A DNA stretch of 19,002 bases from Lactobacillaceae bacterium UBA5807. Lineage in GTDB: Bacteria > Bacillota > Bacilli > Lactobacillales > Lactobacillaceae. The stretch covers positions 18,393-37,394 of the forward strand of contig DIDF01000009.1 of the NCBI GenBank assembly GCA_002418005.1, in the 5' to 3' direction. The first letter of the stretch is position 1. Every line of letters starts with the position of its first letter. This document shows, piece after piece, positions 1 to 6,720 of this stretch. The position numbers and the translations under genes are program-made. The notes under the pieces are model-generated. The model worked only from the letters and a program-made list of their open reading frames with translations, ran no database searches and was not told the DNA's origin.

Positions 1-331
1 CGAATGGATTTGGGCGTTGAAATACCATACTAATGTGTTTGCGAACTTCATAGACGTTAATATCCTTAGCATTAATATCAGTATCCCGATAAATGATTTG
101 CCCCGTTACTCTGGCAACCTTGTCGTTCATTCGATTCAAACTTCGAAGGTAAGTCGATTTCCCAGAACCAGAAGCACCAATCAAAGCAGAAATTCGAAAA
201 CGTGGAAACTGCAAACTGGCATCGTGCATCGCATGGTTATCACCATAATAAACTTGCAGATTCTTTGTTTCCAAGGCAATTTCGCCAGGAATCTTAATTA
301 TATGAGTTTTATCAAATGAATAAGTTTGCAT
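1..331 (-). CDS. pstB: Phosphate ABC transporter ATP-binding protein PstB (N-terminal part, runs off the window)
   Basis: This is the cytoplasmic ATPase that powers high-affinity phosphate import through the PstC-PstA channel. Only about the first 110 residues are present; the gene continues beyond base 1. Visible are the Walker A motif GASGSGKST at residues 52-60 and the Q-loop region MVFQRPNPF close to the edge, both typical of PstB. The ATG at 331 follows AGGAG with an 8-nt gap, and the gene starts 11 nt after the pstA stop codon, so it belongs to the same transcript. Lactobacilli often carry two pstB copies in a row; whether a second follows cannot be seen. The ABC ATPase call is certain, and the PstB assignment rests on both sequence and operon position. 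Confidence 0.93.
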   Translation of the reverse strand, partial: MQTYSFDKTHIIKIPGEIALETKNLQVYYGDNHAMHDASLQFPRFRISALIGASGSGKSTYLRSLNRMNDKVARVTGQIIYRDTDINAKDINVYEVRKHISMVFQRPNPF

Positions 332-342
332 ATCAAGATCTC

Positions 343-1236
343 CTATTTTGCCTTTGAAGCAGTCATCTTTTGATACAACCTAGTACCTAAAAATCTGGCT
401 CCGAGGTTAAAAATCAAAATAACGATAATTAGAACGGCTGAAGAACCAGCTGAAATTGCGGCAGCACCCGGTGTAACACCTTCAGTATTAACTTTCCAAA
501 TGTGAACAGCTAAAGTTTCAGCGGGCCTCATTGGGTTTAAGAAACTAGATGGGCTGAAAATGTCCCAGTTTCCATAGTTAACCATTGGCGCACTTTGACC
601 GGCAGTATAAATCAAGGCTGCGGCTTCACCAAACACTCTTCCGGCACTAAGAATAATTCCAGTCAAGATTCCAGGGACAGCTGCTGGTAAAACAATTCCT
701 GTAATTGTCTCCCAATTTGAAAGGCCAAGGGAAAGTCCAGCCTCACGTTGAAGATCCGGAACATCATGGAGAGATTCCTCAATACTTCTGGTTAACAGAG
801 GCAAATTAAAGAATGTCAAAGCAATCGCACCGGCAAAAATTGAAAAGCCCATCCCAAACTGAATAACAAACAAAAGGTATCCAAACAGTCCAACAACAAC
901 TGATGGCAAAGAACTTAAAACTTCAATGGCGGTTCTCAAAATATTAGTAAACCAGTTGTTCGGGGCATATTCTGAAAGATAAATTCCAGACCCTAAAGCA
1001 ATTGGAAATGAAATAATAAGTGTCAAAACCAACAGGTATAGCGAGTTAAAAAGTTGGTCCCGAATTCCGCCGCCTGATGCAAATGTTTGGGCAGCCGAAG
1101 TCAAAAAGTGAACAGAGACATGTGGCATTCCAGTAAACAAAATATATCCTAATAAGAATAGAAGAATGGCGACGACGATAACAACAAATGCTGAAATGAC
1201 GCCGGTTGCAATGTTATTACTTGTTTTTGCGTTCAT
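343..1236 (-). CDS. pstA: Phosphate ABC transporter permease PstA
   Basis: An inner permease subunit of the high-affinity phosphate importer, acting in the membrane with PstC. The 297-residue protein has about six hydrophobic segments, the first at about residues 13-35. It carries the EAA-type cytoplasmic loop (EAGLSLGLSNWETITG, about 165-180) through which permeases contact the ATPase. Length and loop fit PstA. Its ATG overlaps the pstC stop codon as ATGA, which suggests translational coupling, and pstB follows after 11 nt. Expression should depend on the promoter in front of pstS. Nothing is truncated or unusual. Confidence 0.96.
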   Translation of the reverse strand: MNAKTSNNIATGVISAFVVIVVAILLFLLGYILFTGMPHVSVHFLTSAAQTFASGGGIRDQLFNSLYLLVLTLIISFPIALGSGIYLSEYAPNNWFTNILRTAIEVLSSLPSVVVGLFGYLLFVIQFGMGFSIFAGAIALTFFNLPLLTRSIEESLHDVPDLQREAGLSLGLSNWETITGIVLPAAVPGILTGIILSAGRVFGEAAALIYTAGQSAPMVNYGNWDIFSPSSFLNPMRPAETLAVHIWKVNTEGVTPGAAAISAGSSAVLIIVILIFNLGARFLGTRLYQKMTASKAK

Positions 1237-2216
1237 TTACTCATCGTTCCTTTCTTTCCAATAATTCTAACCAAGATATTAAAGAACAAAGACATCAGCA
1301 ACAAAATCAAGGCAAGCGACCAAAGGGCGTTGTTAGGTAAAGTACCCATTGTCGTATTCCCAATTTCAGTAGTTAACTGACTCGTAAGAGTTGATGCCGG
1401 AGACATCAAACCTTTTGGCATCAAAACGGCATTTCCGATAACCATTTGTACGGCTAAGGCTTCCCCAAAAGCTCTGGCCATCCCAAAAATAATTGCGGTC
1501 ATCAAACCAGGGGCAGCAGCTCTTAAAACAACTTTATAGATTGTCTGCCAACGAGTAGCTCCTAATGCAAGTGATGCTTCACGATAATATAAGGGAACAG
1601 CTTTAATGCTGTCGATTGATAACGATGTAATTGTTGGCAAAACCATAACGAAAAGAACTAAAGTTCCGGCAAGAATACCAAATCCAGTGCCCCCAAAGAA
1701 ATGACGGAGCATCGGAACAATAACAGAAAGGCCAATGAACCCATATACAACTGATGGGATTCCAACCAAAAGCTCGATAACCGGTTGTAAGTACTTGCTT
1801 CCTTTATTTGGTGAAATTTCTGTCATAAACAGCGCCACAGCAATCGCAAATGGTGTTGCAATAATAGCAGAAAGCAATGTAACACTAAATGATGTAACAA
1901 TCATTGGCAAAGCGCCAACTTCAGGCTGCCCATGAGCATCCAGCGTACCTGGGTTCCAGTTTTGTCCAGATAAGAAGCTCCAGAGATTTACATGGTTTTG
2001 AGTAAATGTTGCCAAACCCTTTGTGGCAACAAAGTAAAGTATTGATACAACCAGCACCCCGACAAAACCAATGCAGACATAGCTGATAGCTCGTCCAAAA
2101 TAATCTTGATGGGTTGCTTTTGATGGAGCTTTTAAGCTCTTTTTGATATCATCAGCGATCTTTTTGGTTGAAACATCATCTTTTGGCATGTTTGAACCTT
2201 TCTTGATATCCTCCAT
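1233..2216 (-). CDS. pstC: Phosphate ABC transporter permease PstC
   Basis: The second membrane permease of the phosphate importer, pairing with PstA. The protein has 327 residues. A hydrophilic, lysine-rich N-terminus of about 40 residues precedes the first membrane segment (about 43-66), and five further segments follow. The EAA loop is at about 212-231 (REASLALGATRWQTIYKVVL). The start at 2216 has a strong GGAGG about 7 nt upstream; an internal Met at residue 10 also has a weaker purine-rich site. The gene ends inside the pstA start codon. A hairpin at 2239-2284 separates it from pstS, so the permease genes may be expressed less than the binding protein. Confidence 0.96.
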   Translation of the reverse strand: MEDIKKGSNMPKDDVSTKKIADDIKKSLKAPSKATHQDYFGRAISYVCIGFVGVLVVSILYFVATKGLATFTQNHVNLWSFLSGQNWNPGTLDAHGQPEVGALPMIVTSFSVTLLSAIIATPFAIAVALFMTEISPNKGSKYLQPVIELLVGIPSVVYGFIGLSVIVPMLRHFFGGTGFGILAGTLVLFVMVLPTITSLSIDSIKAVPLYYREASLALGATRWQTIYKVVLRAAAPGLMTAIIFGMARAFGEALAVQMVIGNAVLMPKGLMSPASTLTSQLTTEIGNTTMGTLPNNALWSLALILLLMSLFFNILVRIIGKKGTMSK

Positions 2217-2238
2217 TTTTAGCCCTCCTTAGCACAAA

Positions 2239-2284
2239 AGCTTTAACTAAAATCAGCATTTAGCTGCCAACCTTAGTTAAAGCT
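2239..2284 (-). terminator. Hairpin between pstS and pstC (partial terminator or mRNA processing/stability element)
   Basis: A perfect 12-bp inverted repeat (AGCTTTAACTAA at 2239-2250 with TTAGTTAAAGCT at 2273-2284) encloses a small inner stem, CAGC with GCTG (2254-2257 and 2263-2266). On the transcribed strand it is followed only by a short T stretch (TTTG), so it should be a leaky terminator or a stabiliser of pstS mRNA. Such elements after binding-protein genes commonly raise their level over the permeases. The position just after the pstS stop codon supports this reading. Confidence 0.7.
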
Positions 2285-2305
2285 AAATTAAACATAAGTT
2301 ATCTG

Positions 2306-3205
2306 CTATCCTTTAGTAACGGCACCAGTAGCATCTTTGGTAACTTTCATAGCGTGAATGCTCAAGTATCCTAACTTCTTAACTAAGCTGCTTTGAACTT
2401 TGCTTGAATCCATGTACTTCAAGAATGCTGCAGCAGATTTATTAGGCTTGCCCTTGGTGTACATATGTTCATATGACCAAATCTTCCACTTGTTAGTTTC
2501 AACGTTTGCATAAGTTGGCTTAACGCCGTTAACTGACAAAGCTTGAACTTTGTTATTTACGTATGAGAATGCCAAGTAACTTACAGCACCTGGTGTAGTT
2601 GAAACAATCTTTTGAACAGTACCGTTTGAATCTTGTTCTTGTGACTTAACGGCTTTAGCACCTTTAAGAACGGCACCTTCAAATGTTGCTCTAGTACCAG
2701 AACCTTGAGCACGGTTAATAATGGTAATCTTTTCGTTCTTACCACCAACTTGGTTCCAGTTAGTAACTTTACCGGTAAAGACTTTCTTCAATTGAGCCAT
2801 GGTTAAGTTAGTAACCCCGGCAGATTTGTTAACAACTGGAGTCATCCCAACAACGGCAACTTTATGGTCAACCAACTTGCTGGCATTAATTCCGGCTTGT
2901 TGTTCAGCAAAGACATCTGAATCACCAATTGTAACGGCGCCACTTGAAACTTGGCTAAGTCCAGTCCCTGAACCGCCACCTTGAACACTGATGTTAGCAC
3001 CAGAGTTTTCATTTTGATAATTAGCAGCTGCTTGTTCAACCAATGGTTGAAGAGCAGTAGATCCTACCGCCGTAATCTTAGTAGTTGATCCAGCAGAACT
3101 AGATGAACCGCTTGAAGATTTTGATGAGCTATTCCCACAACCTGCGAGTAGCACGCCGACTGCAGCGAATGTAACTAAAGCTGAAAAAAAGGATCTTTTT
3201 TTCAT
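2306..3205 (-). CDS. pstS: Phosphate-binding lipoprotein PstS
   Basis: The extracytoplasmic phosphate-binding protein that feeds the PstCAB importer. The 299-residue protein starts MKKRSFF, with a signal peptide ending in a lipobox (LLAGC). Cys23 would be lipidated, followed by a Ser/Gly-rich linker (24-40). Phosphate-binding loops of the family are visible: GSTALQPL (48-55), GGGSGTGLSQ (76-85), GDSDVF and RAQGSGTR. The start at 3205 was chosen because AGGAGG lies just upstream and a normal lipoprotein signal follows; a longer in-frame extension to 3262 has no signal-peptide logic. It is the first gene of the pst operon, preceded by Pho-box-like repeats (3282-3340). Confidence 0.96.
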   Translation of the reverse strand: MKKRSFFSALVTFAAVGVLLAGCGNSSSKSSSGSSSSAGSTTKITAVGSTALQPLVEQAAANYQNENSGANISVQGGGSGTGLSQVSSGAVTIGDSDVFAEQQAGINASKLVDHKVAVVGMTPVVNKSAGVTNLTMAQLKKVFTGKVTNWNQVGGKNEKITIINRAQGSGTRATFEGAVLKGAKAVKSQEQDSNGTVQKIVSTTPGAVSYLAFSYVNNKVQALSVNGVKPTYANVETNKWKIWSYEHMYTKGKPNKSAAAFLKYMDSSKVQSSLVKKLGYLSIHAMKVTKDATGAVTKG

Positions 3206-3266
3206 AACAAATTTCCTCCTAATGGAAAATCCACATAAATTTATGTACTTGCTTGAGTACATTTTT

Positions 3267-3340
3267 AATATAACAAGGGCATGTAAATATCGAGTTTCGT
3301 TTATGTAAAAGAAACGTAAATTTCCACGAAAATACGTAAA
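3267..3340 (-). promoter_or_regulatory. pstS promoter with Pho-box-like repeats
   Basis: Read on the minus strand, TTTAC(A/G) hexamers lie at 3282-3287, 3304-3309 and 3315-3320, that is 22 and 11 bp apart. A further copy at 3335-3340 and a degenerate one at 3326-3331 fall near the same rhythm. A -10-like TATATT is at 3267-3272 and no good -35 box is seen, as expected for an activator-dependent promoter. Direct T-rich hexamers with 11-bp periodicity upstream of pst genes are the known layout of PhoP/PhoB binding sites in Gram-positives. Site identity is inferred from pattern and position. Confidence 0.65.
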
Positions 3341-3394
3341 ATTGTGGCATAACTTAAGTATGGAATTAAATGTTTAACATGGAGGGAACTGGAT

Positions 3395-4123
3395 ATGTCA
3401 CTACGGCTTTTGCTTATCAGTCAAAATAATGAACTCGAAAAACACCTTAAAAACCAGCTCACCAAGTTTAATTTTAAACTTGTGGTTTCTCCTGGGTCTG
3501 CTGACTATTTACTAGATGAAGTGGTCGGTTTGATCTGGGATATGAAGACCGTAAAACTTCCTTCCAATGAATCCTAGTTGACAATATTTCGAGAAAAAAT
3601 CCCCGGACCAATTGTCCTTTTAGATAGTAAGAGAAAAAGCGAATCAGTAGTCAATGATTATTTCGTTAAATACCATTTTGACGATTACCTGGCAAACTGC
3701 TCGATAAAACAAATTACTGCTAGAATTATTCAAAAGGTCTGGGTGTACCAGAATAAAAATCAGTTACTTATTAAAACCAAGAAGCATTCTGAACCAACTG
3801 AGAAATTAAAAGTCGCCGGCTTAAATGTTGACCTTAATCATTTCAAAGTATTTAATAGAAAAAGCGATTTGAAATTAAGTCCGATTGAATTCAAATTGTT
3901 ACTATTCTTTATCAGCAATCCCGATACTGTTTTAAGCCGAATTAAGATTGCTACCGAGGTCTGGGGCAACACTAATGGTGCTACCTTAAGAATCATTGAT
4001 ACCCATATTAGTAATCTGAGAAAAAAAATTGAAGAAGATCCGAAAAATCCCCGGCTTTTAACGACTGTCCGTGGATTTGGATACTTATTTAACACTAAAA
4101 GTAAAAGAGAAGCGGAAGGTTGA
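3395..4123 (+). pseudogene. PhoB/OmpR-family response regulator, interrupted by an in-frame TAG
   Basis: One reading frame of about 242 codons would encode a receiver plus winged-helix DNA-binding regulator of normal family length, but codon 61 (3575-3577) is TAG. The upstream part (60 residues) has a good GGAGGG site before the ATG. The downstream part could only start at the adjacent TTG (3578), which has no ribosome binding site. The C-terminal domain is intact and typical (LSPIEFKLL, VWG, IIDTHISNLRKKIE, TTVRGFGYLF). The receiver is atypical: the usual acidic pair is replaced by SQNN, the Thr/Ser of the fourth strand appears as LLDS, and the Lys of the fifth strand is Asn (FDDYLANCS); only Asp49 is a possible phosphosite. 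No histidine kinase is adjacent. Position divergent from pstS suggests control of phosphate uptake. It could be a recent nonsense mutation, a readthrough gene or a sequencing error. Confidence 0.8.
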
Positions 4124-4136
4124 ACCTTCGCTAAAG

Positions 4137-4165
4137 AAACGCGACTTAAAAGCCGCGTTTTTTTT
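4137..4165 (+). terminator. Intrinsic terminator after the response-regulator gene
   Basis: AAACGCG (4137-4143) pairs with CGCGTTT (4154-4160), with an inner CTT/AAG pairing, followed directly by a run of T to 4165. A second small palindrome (GAAGGTTGAACCTTC, 4115-4129) overlaps the stop codon just upstream. Confidence 0.85.
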
Positions 4166-4189
4166 ACCAATTATCTAGAATTAAAAACC

Positions 4190-4234
4190 GTTTATCCGGA
4201 TAAACTATGAATCGGCGGAGAAAAAGGATATATT
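4190..4234 (+). promoter_or_regulatory. Palindrome and -10 box upstream of the LytTR gene
   Basis: A perfect 16-bp palindrome, GTTTATCCGGATAAAC (4190-4205), sits 23 bp upstream of a -10-like TATATT (4229-4234), so it occupies the -35 to -50 zone. No consensus -35 is seen. It may be the operator for the LytTR protein encoded just downstream, acting as an activator or autoregulator, but no binding is proven from the sequence. Confidence 0.5.
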
Positions 4235-4260
4235 CAAAACAGAAAGTGAGGTGTTAAAGA

Positions 4261-4704
4261 ATGCTGGTTCAATTCAACATTAAGGAAACTTTTAAAAATC
4301 CTTTTATTTCAATCAATGCAGATCAAAATACACCTCAGCTAAAGCAGTTGGCTGTTTCAATCGAAAATTTGACTAATCATAGTCATATCAAAGGATACGT
4401 AAACGGGCGACAAACAATAATTCCCTTATACGCAGTAATTGGTTTTCATACTGAGGGTAAAAGTGTGGTCTGCCAAACTATAGAAGAATCATACAAAATA
4501 AAAAACCGGATTTACGAATTAAATCGGTTCTTACCGGATGATGCTTTTATCCAAATTTCAAGTTCTGAAATTCTCAATATTTCCAGCATAAAAAGGCTCA
4601 GTCTCACAAAAAATGGAATTTACCAAATTGATCTAATTACCGGAAATTCTACATACACTTCAAGAAGATTTATGAAAAAGCTTAGAAGGGAGCTATTACA
4701 ATGA
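4261..4704 (+). CDS. LytTR-domain DNA-binding regulator
   Basis: A 147-residue stand-alone LytTR transcription factor. The LytTR fold covers about residues 45-145. It includes IPLYAVIGFHTEG, then FIQISSSEILNISSIKRL (about 96-113), then a short NG turn and the basic end SRRFMKKLRREL (about 134-145). No receiver or membrane domain is attached. The start at 4261 has GAGGTG with 7-nt spacing. Its last codons overlap the next gene by 4 nt (ATGA), so the two are translationally coupled. In Firmicutes such regulators are regularly paired with a DUF3021 membrane protein that is thought to restrain them. Targets are unknown; the palindrome at 4190-4205 suggests autoregulation. Confidence 0.9.
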   Translation: MLVQFNIKETFKNPFISINADQNTPQLKQLAVSIENLTNHSHIKGYVNGRQTIIPLYAVIGFHTEGKSVVCQTIEESYKIKNRIYELNRFLPDDAFIQISSSEILNISSIKRLSLTKNGIYQIDLITGNSTYTSRRFMKKLRRELLQ

Positions 4705-5174
4705 AAATCACTACCAAAATAACCTTAACGGCGTTAATTGGCATAATCCTTGGTGAAAGGATTGGTTTCCTTTTTTCCTTGGGTTTCTCAATATATTATG
4801 GAACAAACAATTTTGCTCCTTCCTCACCAGAATTTGTTGCTAAATTTTCTTCAAACACTGAAGCAACGGCAATGTCTGCTTTGATTTGGGCATTAATTGG
4901 GATCTTATTTAGCGTATCTTCACTAATATTTAATTCTGAAAAAATGAGTATTACAAAACAAGCAATCAGCCACTTTTTAATTACTTTCTTTGGTTTTACT
5001 CCTTTAGCTATCGCCGCAGGATGGTTCCCGCTAACCTTGGAATCAATTATTGAATTTCTGATTATTTTCATTATTATATATGGAGTTATGTGGTTCACTT
5101 TTATGGCGAAGGCCAAAGCCGATGTCAAAGAAATTAACCGCAGGATAAAGGAGAATTCTTCCGCAAATCTTTAA
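4701..5174 (+). CDS. DUF3021 family membrane protein, partner of the LytTR regulator
   Basis: A 157-residue membrane protein with four predicted hydrophobic segments, at about 8-32, 57-78, 90-110 and 114-134, and a charged C-terminal tail (KAKADVKEINRRIKE). Size, topology and its place directly behind a LytTR gene fit the DUF3021 family. In characterised pairs of this kind the membrane protein acts as an inhibitor of its cognate LytTR activator; that role here is inferred from context. The start overlaps the upstream stop codon, and AAGGGAG within the end of the upstream gene serves as ribosome binding site. A strong terminator follows. Confidence 0.85.
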   Translation: MKITTKITLTALIGIILGERIGFLFSLGFSIYYGTNNFAPSSPEFVAKFSSNTEATAMSALIWALIGILFSVSSLIFNSEKMSITKQAISHFLITFFGFTPLAIAAGWFPLTLESIIEFLIIFIIIYGVMWFTFMAKAKADVKEINRRIKENSSANL

Positions 5175-5207
5175 TTAACGCCCATTTTGGTATATTGTAA
5201 AATAAAG

Positions 5208-5241
5208 AAAACCAAAGAGAAATTTAGCTCTTTGGTTTTTA
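5208..5241 (+). terminator. Intrinsic terminator of the LytTR-DUF3021 operon
   Basis: A perfect 12-bp stem (AAAACCAAAGAG at 5208-5219 with CTCTTTGGTTTT at 5228-5239), 8-nt loop and T-rich 3' side. It isolates this operon from the MFS gene, which starts 32 nt later. Confidence 0.9.
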
Positions 5242-5272
5242 TTTACGAATTTTTTAAATGAGGAACTTACTT

Positions 5273-6715
5273 ATGCCAAATAATCGAATTGTCAGAAAAA
5301 GAGAAGCCAGCAAAACCGATCATCCATTAGTAGTAATTATGATTGTTGCCTTGCTATCATTTCTAGGAGTTTTAACGGAAACTTCAATGAATGTTACCTT
5401 TCCTACTTTAATGGAAGATTTCAATGTTTCTCTAAATAGTGTCCAGTGGATCACTTCTGGCTATCTTTTATGTGCAGCGTTAATTATGCTAACTTCTGCT
5501 TTCATGAAACGTCGCTTTACCAACCGACAGCTCTTCAACGCTGCGGCAATTATGTTTGTTATCGGCGACATCATGTGTGGTTCAGCCACTGTCTTTTTGG
5601 TAATGCTTTTGGGCAGGTTGATTCAAGCAGGATGTGTTGGGCTATGTACGCCGTTGATGATTAATATCATCATCGACGTAATCCCAGCGCATAAGCTAGG
5701 AACATATATTGGGATTGCCAACATGATAACCTTAATTGGCCCGGCGCTTGGCCCAACGTTCGGTGGGACAGTCACAGCTTTTGCGAGTTGGCGAATGATT
5801 TTTTGGATTACTTTACCGCTTACCCTGGTTCTATTTTTAATTGGCCAAAAATGGATTAAACAATACACACCCACCGGAAAATATGAATTTGATTGGACTC
5901 GTTATGCCGTATTATCTGTTGCTTTAATTAGTTTAATTCTTAGTCTTGGCTTACTTGGAAACTCCACAAACTGGTTTTTATTCGGTGGCTTGCTCTTAAT
6001 TACAGCAATCGGGTTTATTTTATTTTATCGGTTATCATTAACCAGTCATAAAGCCCTTTTTTCTTTAAAAGTTTTTGGTCAGCCAGCATTTCTGTTTAGT
6101 TTTCTTCCATATATAATGATGCAATTTTCAAATGTTGGCATCAATTTTCTTCTACCAAACTATGTCCAAGATATTTTTTCTGCAACCGCATTTGCAGGTG
6201 GCCTGATTTTACTTCCAGGAAGTATCTTTAATAGTTTTGGTCAGCCAGCTTATGGTTGGATGCTTGATCACCTTGGGGGCAAAATCCCCCTTTACCTCGG
6301 AAATGGTATATTCATTGTTTCGGTTTGTGTTTTTACTTTCTGGGGATCAACTCTAGAAGTTTTCGGCGTAACCTGGGTCTACATGTTCTTTGCGATTGGC
6401 CGTTCGATGGCTTTTAGCAACACTATGGCTTATGGTTTAAAGAAAATGAAGGCCAAATATGAAAGTGATGCCAACGCCCTTTATAATACCGGCCAGCAGG
6501 TCATGGGGGCAATTGGAACAACCATTTTGGCTTTGATGATGTCATCTGTAAATATTGCCGGAAATACTCGGATTCAAAATATTGCGGCTGGCAGTAAACT
6601 AGCTTTTGCTACTCTTTTAACTATTGGAATTATTAATATGATTTTTTATGTCATTTTGTTTAAAGTTACTTCCACTAACGACAAGAAATTAGCAAACCCA
6701 AGTAGTCAGGAATAA
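5273..6715 (+). CDS. MFS transporter, DHA2 (EmrB/QacA-like) drug exporter family
   Basis: A multi-pass proton-coupled exporter of the major facilitator superfamily, probably with 14 membrane segments. With the start used here it has 480 residues, the normal size of DHA2 members. Family marks are QWITSGYLL after the first helix, the loop GRLIQAGCVG, and the antiporter motif C region LIGPALGPTFGG. An ATG at 5258 lies in frame, but the ATG at 5273 is preferred because TGAGGAA sits 6-7 nt before it while 5258 has no site. Substrate cannot be told from sequence. The gene stands alone, with a terminator before it, and ends 5 nt from the convergent pncB stop with no hairpin in between. Confidence 0.9.
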   Translation: MPNNRIVRKREASKTDHPLVVIMIVALLSFLGVLTETSMNVTFPTLMEDFNVSLNSVQWITSGYLLCAALIMLTSAFMKRRFTNRQLFNAAAIMFVIGDIMCGSATVFLVMLLGRLIQAGCVGLCTPLMINIIIDVIPAHKLGTYIGIANMITLIGPALGPTFGGTVTAFASWRMIFWITLPLTLVLFLIGQKWIKQYTPTGKYEFDWTRYAVLSVALISLILSLGLLGNSTNWFLFGGLLLITAIGFILFYRLSLTSHKALFSLKVFGQPAFLFSFLPYIMMQFSNVGINFLLPNYVQDIFSATAFAGGLILLPGSIFNSFGQPAYGWMLDHLGGKIPLYLGNGIFIVSVCVFTFWGSTLEVFGVTWVYMFFAIGRSMAFSNTMAYGLKKMKAKYESDANALYNTGQQVMGAIGTTILALMMSSVNIAGNTRIQNIAAGSKLAFATLLTIGIINMIFYVILFKVTSTNDKKLANPSSQE

Positions 6716-6720
6716 ATTTT

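Noticed and set aside
3206..3262. Longer PstS start at 3262
   Set aside because: It would put 19 residues before the lipoprotein signal and ignore the AGGAGG before 3205.
3838..4170. Minus-strand open frame of 110 codons opposite the response regulator
   Set aside because: It mirrors the conserved winged-helix coding sequence, has no family resemblance and no start signal.
5258..5272. ATG start at 5258 for the MFS gene
   Set aside because: There is no ribosome binding site before it; the AGGAA needed for the next ATG lies inside this extension.
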